Of a DNA stretch of 64,000 nt, positions 43,853-55,106 are shown one piece after another. The notes under the pieces were generated by a model that did not search any database, was not told the origin of the DNA, and saw nothing but the letters and a program-made list of their open reading frames with translations. Position 1 is the stretch's first letter, and the number at the start of each line of letters is the position of its first letter. Source of the stretch: Hypericum androsaemum (lineage: Eukaryota > Streptophyta > Magnoliopsida > Malpighiales > Hypericaceae); NCBI GenBank assembly GCA_963995505.1, contig OZ023194.1, positions 12,272,428 through 12,336,427 on the forward strand. Reading direction: 5' to 3'. The position numbers and the translations under genes are program-made.

Positions 43853-44739
43853 CTGGACTCCTGCTTGCTTGTAGTTAGGAAAGGTAGAGTGGTGCTCCAA
43901 GAGTTTAGGCCATCTCTTGTTGTTTTCTTTTCTTCTGTCTGAGGAATCACTAGTTGATTTGATAGCTTGCCTTACTGCCATTATATACAAGCAATACATA
44001 TCTTTCGTGCAAATTGAATCAAGTTGACTAGTACAACACCATTCGAGAATCCAGACCTTTCTTCGTTCTGTGTTTTTACTGCCACGTCTCATTCTTTTGC
44101 CTCTTTTTCCTAATATTTTCACTGTTCGTTTTGTATCTGTATTAGGTAAGTCATCAGATTTGTGGATGATGCAACCTCTTCTCTACCTAGGGAATTAACC
44201 AGTGAAATTGTGCTTCTTATAACCGTCTTTCGCTTTTATATCTATCTTGAGTAGCTTGGTTTTATCCTGTCAGGGGAATCACTAGTTGATATGGTAGCTT
44301 TTGCAACTTCCGTAGGATAGAAGCAATATGGCTAGTATACCCAGGGAACTAACCATTGGAATTGTACCTTTTATACCCATCTCTTCTGTTTGTATATCTA
44401 TCTTGTGTAGCTGCCGCCTGCCGTCATCAGTGGACCTCTTATCGGTGAGCATTTCGGCTAATGGTTCTCGAGAAGGCTTAGCCTCCCATGGCAAGAACCG
44501 TTTGCCACAATGCACTGAAAGAGCAGATGTTACGTTGAAAACGGTAAGTAAAACGGAACGGAAACTGATTGTACATTTAGGCTTTGGTTCAGAATGTCTT
44601 GAAGAGTTTACACTTCTTATCATGAGAACCAAAGTCCCGGTAAATACATCCAAGTTACATTAGAGTGTTGCAAGCTGCAACAAAGTTTTATTTAACCAGT
44701 TGACCTCTCTTGATAATTATTTTTTCATGAGGAGGAGTT
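43853..44739. other. Spacer with an internal duplication
   Basis: Positions 43944-44260 are partly repeated at 44276-44415: GAATCACTAGTTGAT.TG-TAGCTT and TTATATCTATCTTGWGTAGCT-type blocks recur in the same order. An open stretch at 44400-44545 ends in a good donor (GTAAGTAAAA) and looks coding-like (DLLSVSISANGSREGLASHG), but I cannot assign it to any gene. Confidence 0.4.
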
Positions 44740-45624
44740 TCAATTTCCTGCAGTTGACTGGTGCTTCTCAACCACATACTTTCCAAGTGTATCTGCAATG
44801 ATCTCCAACAGCTCGGTGGACAGGTGAGACACGAGGTCAGCTTTAGAGTCGTCAATCTCGTAGAGAACCGAAGACCTAACAATGCTCGACTCTGCATCAT
44901 TCTCAATGATCTCAAACCGGAATCCAAACCCATCAAAACCCAAATCTTTTGGTCCTCCTTCCAGAACTTTGGATTCTTTCACCCGCTTTTCGTCGTCCAT
45001 CTCCACGATCACTTCCTTCAAGTAACCGATTCCGGAAAAAAAGCGACCAAGTCCAGGAGTCCCTAACAATGTGAGAATTGCAACTGTATAAGTACCTTGG
45101 AAACCTTTTGCCTTATTGGCTAAAAAATCCTTTTTAGGCATTTTAATTCTGTACCATGTGCTTTTTTGGTAGAATTGTAATTTTTTTGAGCGTAAAATTC
45201 ACATTTCGTCCGGATTCTTTTAAAAAAAAGTTTATTGGTTATATATAAGAAATATTTATTTTTTTTAGTAAAGAAATAGTTAGTTATTTGGCTTGATTTT
45301 TAATTTTAGGGTTTAATTTATACCATGCTAGTTATTAAAATGCCTAAACTCACACGAGTACAATATATTATCTCTATTAATTTTATCCTCGATTAGTATT
45401 TTATATTCTCAATATTCATGTATACTCTAGTTTTTATCCTTACCTGGACGAGGTTCGAATTTGATGATTGAACCAACACCTCCATCACCTTCTCCCTCTA
45501 CTTTGCCAACAACGTCGCCAAGTAGTTGATCCATTAGCTTTGCCAGCTCACGGTAGCGGTAGGCCGCCCATACCGCGGCGGCCGGAGCCCGTGTCGTTGT
45601 GTCCGTTGTCAATTGACCTTTCAT
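44740..45624 (-). CDS. PR-10/Bet v 1 family protein (norcoclaurine-synthase-like), copy 1
   Basis: Two exons on the minus strand (45444-45624 and 44740-45062), 167 residues. The start at 45624 (MKGQL) matches the family better than the in-frame ATG at 45636 (MSLEMKGQL). The Bet v 1 fold is visible: APAAAVWAAYR (first helices), the glycine-rich loop GEGDGGVGSIIKF (about 44-56), YLKEVIVEMDDEKRVKESKV, GFRFEIIENDAESSIVRSSV and the long C-terminal helix (ELLEIIADTLGKYVVEK). The intron lies after RPG, at the position usual for PR-10 genes, and splits a Gly codon. PR-10 proteins bind small hydrophobic ligands; some catalyse norcoclaurine or norbelladine formation. The substrate here cannot be told. 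The copy at 49853 is a related tandem gene. A TATA-like site lies about 70 bp upstream. Confidence 0.92.
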
Positions 45625-45690
45625 TTCCAAACTCACTCGACTTTGTTTCGTTGAGATTATAATGCATGTCCTTCTGTTGATAGGGCATCA

Positions 45691-45706
45691 CCTATTTATA
45701 TATACG
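45691..45706 (-). promoter_or_regulatory. Putative TATA box of PR-10 copy 1
   Basis: On the minus strand this reads CGTATATATAAATAGG, 67-82 bp before the start codon. Confidence 0.5.
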
Positions 45707-46120
45707 ATTGGCAATTGCATGTGGACGGCAATTGCATGTGAACACGGAGGAGTTCTTTGAGTGGCTCACGTCTTATTATGATGAGATTAGGTAGCGTCTT
45801 CTTCGTGCTCATCTCCGCCAGCTCGCGAGAGGTCATCAATAAACAACTCAATTCGAGTACGATTCTTTCACCGATAATCTTTAGTACTAGTACGATTACG
45901 AGTACGAGTACGAGTGAGACTTGCTTCATTCGGCATCTTTTGTGATGGGTAATGACAAATGTGGTGCCATCGGTTTATTTTTTTTAAAGTTATAATTTAT
46001 ATTTCTCCAAGAAAAGTTACACTATGAGTATAAGGGTACAAAAGTGCCTGATCCCAAAGACATCCGGTAATCAGAAATGTTGACTAATCCGATTCTCCAC
46101 AAATACATATTTTAGAAAAG
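45707..46120. other. Promoter region of PR-10 copy 1
   Basis: Positions 45935-45976 match 51793-51834, upstream of copy 2, at 36 of 42 bases, a remnant of the shared ancestral promoter. The rest is AT-rich with short ACGAGT repeats at about 45895-45915. Confidence 0.5.
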
Positions 46121-47255
46121 GAAAAATTACTCTCAAGTTTTTCGGATTTACTTAAATATACTCAAAAATTCTTCCTGTTCACAAAATACATTCTGAAGTC
46201 CCTTTAGTTTGCTTTTATTATACTTTTGGGTCCCCGGCGCACATTAGCAGCTCTCTTTTTTTTGTCAATAAAATGACCAAAATACCCCTAGAACAAAAAA
46301 CAAAAAATATCGGGGATGTCATCTCTCTTCTCCTCCTTCGTCTTTCTCATCTTGCCGGTGCCGAGACGACGTTGTCCACCAAGTCTGGTGGCCATGGAAA
46401 CCCCATTTCAATCCAATTCAATGCCATTTCAATCCAATTCAATGCTGAGATGACATCGTCCACTAAGTCCGACCGCCGCCTCTTTTCCCTCCTCTCCTCC
46501 CCCGCCCTCTTCTCCCTCACCCTCACACACCTCACCATCTACCGCTTTGACTACTCCTCCGAAACTTGCCACCACCAACCCTACCATGACCTAGAGTTGC
46601 CGTCGTGTTTCTTCAACGAAGGCATGAAGTTGGGGAAGCAAAAGAGCTTGGCGGAGGAGCAGAAGTTTGGGAGGTGCTCATTAGAGAAGGCGCTCCTCCT
46701 CCAGACCTTGTCGCCCTCCTCGACTCCCACTACACCGAGCTCGTGGAGCTCGTCGAGAAGGCGCTCCTCCTCCAGACCTTAGAGGACGCGGTAGACCGCC
46801 ATAACCTCAGATCGTCGCACCCAACAATAAATTACAGAGGAGAAGGTGAAGACGGGGTGTATGGAGCTCGATTCTCCTCCCCGCGCCCCGCCCTGTTGTC
46901 GAACCACCGCTCGATTCTCCTACTCCTTCCTCTACGGTCTCCCCTACCTCTGCCGCCTCCTCTCGTCGCTTGTCCTCCTTGCTATTCGGCCTCACGCTCT
47001 CCTCTATCGCCATCTCTGTCTCGCTCCTAGGTTTCTAATTATGATTATTTACCTGTCGTCTGATTTGTCGTCTGCTATTCGTCTGATTATATCATCAGTT
47101 TTCCTTTTTTTGTGTTAAGGGTATGAAAAAAACTCATTTAGGGACTTAAAAGTATAATAAAAGTAAACTAGAGAGACTTCAAAATATATTTTGTGAACAA
47201 GAGGGACTTTTGAGTATATTTAATCAAACTCGAGGGACTTGAGAATAATTTTTAC
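46121..47255. mobile_element. Mutator-like TIR element with gene-like cargo
   Basis: The inverted arms of about 120 bp share AAATTACTCTCAAGT, AATATACTCAAAA, GTTCACAAAATA and TTTTATTATACTTTT blocks. The flanks are TTAGAAAAG and TTAAAAAAA, a weak 9-bp duplication (7 of 9). The interior (about 46330-47035) is GC-rich and codon-like, with pieces such as LVALLDSHYTELVELVEKAL and a repeated KALLLQTL block. It is probably captured gene sequence whose source I do not recognise. Confidence 0.72.
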
Positions 47256-47264
47256 TTAAAAAAA

Positions 47265-47719
47265 TTCACCTAAAATGAAGCGCCTAGAAAACCCCAGAGA
47301 ATAGAGTATGATCTCAAAAAACCCGGTAATCAAAACCCCTAAAAGTGGAAAATAAGCTTTCACCCAACCAATCGAAAGAGTTACACCTCAATGGCAGCAA
47401 CTTTAATAGTATTAAGTAGGTCAGACATGCTACAAACCCAACGAGCAATTAGATCGTGCATGGGGCCCAACCTCTTTGCAAGGGTCTCTAGAAGTTGTGT
47501 CAACATGCTGTTCATTTTGCGTGAAGAATTCTACATGCATTCTCTTAGATTTATTTTAATCGAGTGTAGCCTTGAATAAATTTTCCTTAAACAATGCTTC
47601 ATGTCTTTTGAAGCACTAGCAATTTTACTTATTAATTTTCTCACTTGAGAGGATGTTCTTTGCTGAATGGATTGACTCTTTAACTCCTTGCACCCATTAT
47701 CGATACCCGACTTTGAGAC
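47265..47719. other. Spacer between two transposons
   Basis: About 450 bp with no gene recognised. Confidence 0.4.
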
Positions 47720-48057
47720 AAAACCAAATTTGGTCCTGGAATGGGCCATTCGAGACGGTTCTGGATGGCAGACTATTGGATATACACGATGTAGATCATT
47801 GGATATACATGGGGCAGACCATTGGATATACACGGGATAGGCCATTGGATATACACTGGGTGAACTATTTTATTCGACCATTTTTATCCCGGGACGGTCC
47901 CGATTTATTTGGGACGGTTCCTGTAAAACTATTTTATCATAATTGAGTAGACAATTTTATCATAACTGGGTAGACCGTTTTATCATAATTGGGCGAACCA
48001 TTTTATCCTCCAGGACGGTCCTGACGCATTTTACACATCCAGGACTAAATTCAACCC
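47720..48057. mobile_element. Mutator-like MITE filled with 23-bp repeats (copy C)
   Basis: The ends resemble the 9064 element (left CCAAATTTGGTCCTGG; right complement of TTGAATTTAGTCCTGG). The flanks CTTTGAGAC / ATTTGAGGC are a weak 9-bp duplication. It contains two different 23-bp arrays: four units with core ACCATTGGATATACACGG, then three to four with core ACCATTTTATCATAATTG, split by the CGGGACGGTCCCGATTTATT motif in the same place as in copies A and B. Confidence 0.72.
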
Positions 48058-48344
48058 ATTTGAGGCCTGTTCTAGCGATCCACCCACCAAAATTGGAAGG
48101 CATGTAACAATTTGTTGGGGGGCCTCATTATCTGGCCTGGAAACTGCCATAGAGGGGGTATCAGACACATAATGCAATGGTTGGTTTAAGTGGGCCTTAT
48201 TATACTTGTCGCCTTTGGACTAGATCTACGTGGCTCAATCATGGTCAGGACCAAGCCATCAGTAGCTTGAGAGAGCGTGCCAGAGGGGGAGATTGCTGCA
48301 CTGTCTTTAGTGGAGGTAGGAATGGCAATACGTTTCTGATCTGC

Positions 48345-49562
48345 TGCAGGGAAGCAGTGACAACTGGGACAACAATACACTCCAGAAGTTGTTCTCTGAA
48401 CAAGAAATCGATGTCATCAAAAGAATCAAACCCAGAAGGAACTTTGGATCGGACAAGATAATTTGGTAAGGTGCAAAAACAGGGCAGTTTACTGTTAAAG
48501 CTAGTTATCTTTCTTTAAGGAATACTCATGATCAAAATGCTGATAACTATGGTAGCTTGGAAAGAAATTTGGAAGCTCAATGTTTACCCTACAATCAAAA
48601 CTTTTTTGTGGAAAGCTGGTCATAATTCCTTATCTCTAGCTACTAATTTAGTTAGGAGAAACATTACTGATGACCCCAGTTGTAGTATTTGCAAAGCTGT
48701 GAACGAGGATGTTTTTCATGCTCTTTTCCTCTGCCCTCATGCTAGAGGAACTTGGTTCTATTCCCTTATTGATTATATGACTGCTACTGATACTACTCAT
48801 GTTGACTTTCAGTCTTGGTTCTTGCATATCATGGAAAACTTAGCCAATATGAACCAACCCGAGCTAGTTAACTTAGTTGTTTTTAGATGTTGGCAGGTCT
48901 GGCTCGCTAGAAATAATTGCATATATGAGGGCAAGAAACTTGATCCACGTCAGACATGGAGAGCAACTCATCAGAAATTCCAGGAGTATACAAATTGGCG
49001 CAGCCCCGTTGTTGTCTCTGAGATTACTGCTGCTGATACTTGGCGTCCTCCCGACATTGGCGTAATCAAACTTAACACTGATGCATCTTGGATTGATCAC
49101 ACCTCTCCATCAGGCCTTGCTGTGGTGATCCGTGATCATACGGGATGCTTAGTAAAGATCAAACTTGCCTCTTCAGAGGCCTCAACAGCTATAGAAGCTG
49201 AGTTAAAGGCGATCCAAGTTACCGCTAGCTACATCAAGCATCAACTTGTTTTCTCTGCCACAATCGTAGTCTGATTGCCAACTTGCGGTGAATTACATCA
49301 ACTCCTTTTCCAATGATTTTGATTGGATGCACAAACTTTTGGCGATGGAAATTCAATCCATTTTTTTGAGTTTACCTAAGTGTAAACTAGTGTGTACGCC
49401 TCGGCTAGTTAATCGCGTGGCGGATTGGCTTGCCAAGAGGGCTAGACTAGCAGACCTTGTGGAGGATGATTTGCTTTTGTCTCTTCCGAACGAGCTTAAC
49501 GACCTTATCTTGTATGATTTTCATATCTAATGAAAGTTCTATCTTGTTTTCTTAAAAAAAAA
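48345..49562 (+). pseudogene. LINE 3' part with RNase H, frameshifted
   Basis: Plus-strand LINE fragment. It contains KRIKPRRNFGSDKIIW (interrupted by a stop), the zinc-binding region (IWKLNVYPTIKTFLWKAG, PSCSICKAVNEDVFHALFLC), LVVFRCWQVWLARNNCIYEG and an RNase H domain (IKLNTDASWIDHTSPSGLA, AIEAELKAIQ). One lost base near 49271 breaks the frame before SDCQLAVNYI-type sequence, which continues in the next frame to LILYDFHI. An A run at 49554-49562 marks the 3' end. It is related to the LINE at 20889 but less decayed. Confidence 0.85.
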
Positions 49563-49852
49563 GTTTCATATAGGATTGAGTTTTATTGAGGTGAACGATC
49601 TCAATCTCACAAATGATTATTCTACGTCTACTGAGTTGTAAATACAATAATCAATACTGATCAAAAAATAATGATTGCACAGAAGAGTACACCACGCTCT
49701 TTGAACTTGCTCCCCACTGACGTGGAGCTGATTATTAGCAGACACATAGTCACTAAAAGTACAAATTCAACACAAGTTTAATCTGTTCATCTTTTTCCAA
49801 ATTGGATCCATGTCACACCCAAACTTAGGCCAAATTTTTTGAAAGTAAATAA
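49563..49852. other. 3' flank of PR-10 copy 2
   Basis: Short AT-rich spacer between the LINE tail and the stop codon of the minus-strand PR-10 gene. Probably 3' UTR. Confidence 0.4.
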
Positions 49853-51095
49853 TCACTTCTTCTCAGCAACGTACTTTCCAATTGTTTCAGCCATGAGCTC
49901 TAGCGGCTTCATGGACACATAAGAGACAATTTCATTTTTGGTCTCGTCCAAAATCTCGTATTCAATTGAGGACCTAATTATGGATGACTCGCCATCTTTC
50001 TCGATTACCTCCAGCTTGATGTGGTAAGAATCGAACCCAAGAGACTTGAACCCTCCTTCAATTGTTTCCGTCTCCTTTACTCGGTTTTCGTCGTCCATTT
50101 TGGTGAATATTTCCTTCATGTAGCCTACTCCCGGTGTCCCTGTCAATGTTATATGGGATCGAGTGAAGCCATTGGCAACAAAAATGAAATTCTAAACTTA
50201 ATATTGGGAAAAGATTATACCGACTCGAACTTGGATTAGTCAGTAAGTATCCAGATATTCGTTGTTTCAAACAAAAAAATAATTGAGCAAAAAGTTGTTA
50301 GATCTATAATTATTAATTATGTCCATTGCTTTGAAGTCAAGTGGCTTTATACGATGTCCAACAGCCGACACCAGACAAATGTGATAACTTCTATGCCTCT
50401 CTTCAACCGAAATTTGTCGGATCGGATTAAAGTTTATACGCATTCTGACCAACCAACATATAATGTGACAAGATTGGCGCATATATAATGACTCATGGAA
50501 GCAACTTGTTTGTACTTTATGAAAATATTTATATCTTAATACAATTCAAAATTTTAAGATATTAGATCAAACTAATGAAGAAGTCATTCTTTGTTAATCC
50601 GGTTTCAAATTTGAGTCTCTGAGAATAGTATTGTTAAATACTTGTTGAATAATTTTGCCACCTTTCAAAAATTCTACAATCTAATTTAATATGCCCGATC
50701 AGCCGAATACACGTGTATAAACCCCTTAAAAGTCCAGCCAATACGCAGATAATTGCAACAAACTGACAGTATTTTGATACGTCTAGTTTTCTAAATATAA
50801 ATTTTCGTTTGTATGAAATTAAATGAAGATAATAGGAAAATTCATTCGATTAACGAAATCATTAGATTCTAAGAAAGCAAATAGACTTGGCCCCTTTGCA
50901 AGTATTAGTACCCGGAGGAAACGTGAGCTTCACGATGGTTCCAACTCCTCCATCACCTTCCACCACTTCAGCTTTCCCAAGCACATCGCTGGCTATCTCA
51001 GTCACCAGCCTTCCGAGCTCAACTCCCCGGTACGCCGCCCAGACCGCCGCGGCCGGCGCGGCTACCGGAGTGTCCTGTGACAAATGCCCTTTCAT
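49853..51095 (-). CDS. PR-10/Bet v 1 family protein (norcoclaurine-synthase-like), copy 2
   Basis: Two exons on the minus strand (50912-51095 and 49853-50139), 156 residues. The start at 51095 (MKGHLS) fits the family; an in-frame ATG two codons earlier (51101) is possible. Visible parts: APAAAVWAAYRGVELGRLV, the glycine-rich loop VEGDGGVGTIVKLTFPPG, then after the intron GTPGVGYMKEIFTKMDDENR, SYHIKLEVIEKDGESSIIRS and the C-terminal helix (LELMAETIGKYVAEKK). The intron (772 bp) is at the same place and phase as in copy 1. Copy 1 has an eight-residue insert (LGRFFSGI region) between GTPG and YLKEV that this copy lacks. Role as for copy 1: small-ligand binding or a Pictet-Spengler-type enzyme, not decidable here. 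Confidence 0.93.
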
Positions 51096-51183
51096 GGTCA
51101 AACCTAGCTGGGATGGTGGGGGGGTATTGTTTGCTTTGGCTTTGGAAGATTTGCCTCTTTTAAGATAGTGTGTAGTAGACCCG

Positions 51184-51205
51184 GTTTATATAAAAATATA
51201 TAAGA
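51184..51205 (-). promoter_or_regulatory. Putative TATA box of PR-10 copy 2
   Basis: On the minus strand the region reads CTTATATATTTTTATATAAA, about 90-110 bp before the start codon; either TATATA stretch could serve. Confidence 0.45.
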
Positions 51206-52162
51206 GGCCCACTGCGTCCTTTAATGCGTTACATCTTTTTACACTATTTTATATCGAATTTTTAAAAAGATGATAAAATTTTTGTAACAAATATTTAAAA
51301 TTAATATATTAAAAAATTTAGAATTCAAAACCTAATTAATCTATAACCTAGTTAACCCGTCCTATGATAATACAAGGCGTTACATTGGTTAGGAAGGATC
51401 CAAATTCAACCGATTAGACTCATGTGGCCAGAATATTTTTGTCCTTTTCCTTGATTATTCCAAAGTTGCTCAAGAAAGTTCTCATAGGACCATTCTTTAG
51501 TTGTATTCTCTCTTTCTTGGAAAATTGAGCATATCAAATCTGTTTAGGGTAACGATGGTGCCAGGTTCGAAAGAGCGATTCCCAATTAATTTCAAGACGG
51601 CCACACATTTTTTAAATAAAATTTTCATTTTGACCTTAAACAAAACTCAATTTGTCACCACTAAATTTTCAGTGGAATTAAGTATTTTAAAATTCTTAAT
51701 AATTATCCCCGCCAGTAGAAAATTAAACGCGCCGTAGCTATTATTCTTCTTTTTAATACGTAGTGGCTCTTATTCTTGCCGGTCCGATCGTTATCTTTTG
51801 GGATGGGTAAAGACAAATGTGGCCCCGTCGGCTTGTTTATCTTTTATTTTGTCCTTTGCTCCGATGTTTATTCGATACGCATCTTTCTTCCGTTTATGGA
51901 TGTAAAAAAAAATCGTCGAAATATTCGAATCTCAAATTAGTAAATTTAGTTATTTTAACCTAAATTTGTATTTGGATCTTGAAATAGATCTGTATCCGAA
52001 TCTTTAATTTTTAATTTTTAATCTATTTATTTTTTTATAGTTTTTTCTTGTTACTTGTCCAATTATAAACCGGTATCACGTAAGCGATTTGGTAAAATTT
52101 TCGGCATACCACGTCGAATATTCAATAATAATGTTTGGAAATTGTAAAAAATAAAATAACAA
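51206..52162. other. Upstream region of PR-10 copy 2
   Basis: AT-rich. Contains the 42-bp block shared with the copy 1 promoter (51793-51834). No gene seen. Its last 9 bp (AAATAACAA) are the duplication of the next element. Confidence 0.5.
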
Positions 52163-53246
52163 GGGAAAAATCGATTTTACTGTAATATTGCAAAAAATTA
52201 CTATAATACTATGTGGTAATAAAATTTATCAATCGAATCAAATCATAACTAATTAATATCACTTAAATTTGTCCGTACCTGCCCGAAACTTGCCGCACCA
52301 ACTCAAAATATCATATCATCAAAATCTGATGAAGTGACTGTCTCTTCTCTTTCCCCCTCCCCTTTTTTCCTCTTTCTCCTCCTCCTCCTCTTCTCTTCTT
52401 CTTCTTCCCAAAACCCACGAAGAAGTTCACCATCCATGAAAACCCACCAAAACCCAGCCACAAATTGGGCTTTCCATGAACACCAAAAGACCGTCAAGAA
52501 CAAAGGAATTGGATGTGGCATTTCATCGAAGAGGTACCGGCCAATCACCTCGACGTAATATAAAGGAACTAAACCAAATTTTACTGCTGCAAAATGGGAA
52601 TCTATTTACGGAGCTCGAACTATTATTAATCGGCCGGATTTTCAAGAAGGGGTTCCGAGTTCGGCGAAACGGGCAAGTGAATCATTGTAGTTGAGGATCC
52701 TCGGGACTGATTGTCAATGAAAGGGGAAATGAAAGGGAATGAGGTGGGCGTTGGTGGTGGGATAAAAAGACAACTCTCGTAATTAATCGGCTGTTTTATC
52801 ATAAATTATTTAAATTAGTAAAAAATTATGAAAATTACAAATCTCAAATCAAATTCATAAACCAAATCCATCTTACTAGTAGTTGCTCGTAAATAAAACA
52901 TTATTAAAAAAAATATGATTTTGTGATTAAAAATTCAACAAGAAAAAGAAGAAGAAGAAGAAGAGGATGGGAAGGAGGAGAGAGAGGGAAAAAGGACAGA
53001 GGGGGAAGAAAAAGAGATAGCTAAGTGATGTTAATTGGTTGCGGTTGAGTTGAAATATGATTTTGATGATGTGGCACGTTGAGTTGGTCGGGCAGGTTTT
53101 GGGCAGGTCAGGGCAAGTCTGCGCAGTTGTCCGTGGACTTAAGTGATATTAATTGGTTGCGATTTGACTCGATTGATGAGTTTTTTACCACAAGGTACTG
53201 AACTAATTTTTTGCTATACTACAGGGTACTAAAATAAGTTTTTTCC
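52163..53246. mobile_element. Mutator-like long-TIR element related to the 29689 element
   Basis: 1084 bp, inverted arms of roughly 200 bp (left GGGAAAAATCGATTTTACTG). A perfect 9-bp duplication AAATAACAA flanks it (52154-52162 and 53247-53255). The arms share ATCAATCGA, TTAATATCACTTAA and TGTGGTAA strings with the 29689 element. Like that element it has purine/pyrimidine-rich sequence inside (TTTCTCCTCCTCCTCCTCTT near 52375, GAAGAAGAAGAAGAAG near 52945). No gene recognised. Confidence 0.85.
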
Positions 53247-53255
53247 AAATAACAA

Positions 53256-53668
53256 TCAGGAAAATACTTGATGAAGCCCAGTGAGGTCCGAGGGCAAAAT
53301 GTTAAAACACCTTAATGAGATTTAGGCATGATTGCATAGCTCTGATTACAGTTCATTTTGAACTACCTAACGAGTTTCCAAATCGAAGATTACGACTTAA
53401 AAGCTGGATCTGGATCGTGACAACGAGTTTTTTTTAAAATAAGTAATATGTATTAAAAAGTTGGGATAAAACCTCATAACTGTTGCAGCATACAAAATTG
53501 AACAGAAGCAGAAGAAATTACATCAGAATCTGCTCCTTCTAATTAGGAATCAAAGACTCCAAATAAAGCATCACGTCTTGTCCCGCCAAATTTTTGATTG
53601 ATTTGAACCACAACAGTTATTCTTTGATCCTCAGAATAACGATATGATGAAGAAGTTAATAAAAAAAG
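53256..53668. other. Spacer, possible LINE or SINE tail
   Basis: On the minus strand the DNA ends in an A run (poly-T at about 53428-53435), suggesting the 3' end of an old retroelement. No domain recognised. Confidence 0.35.
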
Positions 53669-55106
53669 AAAAAATTACGCTCAGGTCCCTGTAGTTTGCA
53701 TCCATCCTTCTGGGGTCCCTGCATTTCCGAAATCGTTCCTGACGTCCCTGAAGTTTGGTTTTATCAACTCTCGGGTCCTTGACGGCTCTTTTTTCATTTT
53801 TGGTCATGAAAATGACCAAAATACCCTTAAACAAAAAATAAAAAATTACCTTCTTCAACCTTTGAAAAAAAATACCAACCACCAAAACCAACCCAAAACC
53901 AAGATCAAACTAACTAAAATCAGGAACACGACCAAGAACATCAAGAACAACCAAAACTAGCTCCAACACCAAACCCTAACGGTAACTGGCACCTCCCTCC
54001 CGTCCCCATCTTCCTTCACCCCCGCCCTCGACGATGACGATGACGACGACGAAGACTCCTCCCTCACAGTGGACCCACGGCTTCAACTTCAGATCTATCC
54101 CTGGACCTCCACCGGCGACCACCAAAATCAGCCAAACACCAAAAAAGACTCCTCCCTCGACGAAGACTCTCCCCTCTGTTTCTTTTTTCTTTTATCTTCT
54201 CCCTCCCTCCATCGAGGAACCCAAATCGATTACTGTCAAGGAGATGAAGGCAAACCCATGGGTAAAGAGAACCGGACCATCATTGGTGTCGGCTGGTCCC
54301 GGGCTGCTTTACGAACGAATTCCCGATCAAATATGTTCTCCCTACCGTCAAAGGCGGCTTGTCTCGGGCCGTCGTCGGAGGCAGCTTGTGGGTTCTCTCT
54401 ATTTTCTTGTTTCGAGATATCTAAGAAGCAGTGGATTTTGGGGTTGTCGTCGAAAGCCCTATCAAATCTGTTCCCTACCATCTGACTTATATTTTCATTT
54501 CTAGATTTTGGAAGCTTTTGCCGAAAGCTTGTAGGTTTTTTTTCACTGGAAGCTTGTAGGGTTGTTCGGAATCGAAAGCTTTCGTCGGAAGCTTGTAAGG
54601 TTGTTCAAAATCGGAAGCAGTGGGACGAATCAATTGGTTTTGGTTTTGGTGTTTGGCTGATTTTGGTGGTCTCCGAAAAAATACCAGACGGTGACCGAAG
54701 AAATGATCAGAAAAGGAGAGGGAGGAGTCTTCGTCGTCGTCGAGGGCGGGGGTGAAGGAAGATGGGGACGGGAGGGAGGTGCCGGTTACAGTTAGGTTTG
54801 GTGTTGGAAACTAGTTTTGGTTGTTCTTGATATTATTGGTCGTGTTCTTGATTTTAGTTAGTTTGATCTTGGTTTTTGGTTGGTTTTTGGTGGTTGGTAT
54901 TTTTTTCAAATGTTGAAGAATGTAATTTTTTTATTTTTTGTTTAAGGGTATTTTGGTCATTTTCATGACCAAAAATGAAAAAAAGAGCAGTCAGGGATCC
55001 GAGAGTTGATAAAACCAAACTTCGGAGATGTTAGGAACGATTTCGGAAATGCAAAGACCCCAGAAGAAAGGACGCCAAACTACAGGGATCTGAGCATAAT
55101 TTTTAC
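53669..55106. mobile_element. Mutator-like long-TIR element, TAAATTAC group
   Basis: 1438 bp with well-matched arms of about 200 bp. They share GTCCCTGTAGTTTG, GCATTTCCGAAATCGTTCCT, TTTGGTTTTATCAACTCTCG and a TTTTTGGTCATGAAAATGAC block. The flanks TAAAAAAAG / TAAAAAAAT fit a 9-bp duplication with one mismatch. The interior (about 53990-54780) has open frames on the plus strand without recognisable domains, and GAAGCTTGTAGG repeats at about 54510-54610. Confidence 0.8.

Noticed and set aside
54034..54504. 156-codon frame inside the 53669 transposon
   Set aside because: Rich in Pro, Thr and Ser with no domain; two overlapping frames are open at once, which suggests biased composition and not coding.
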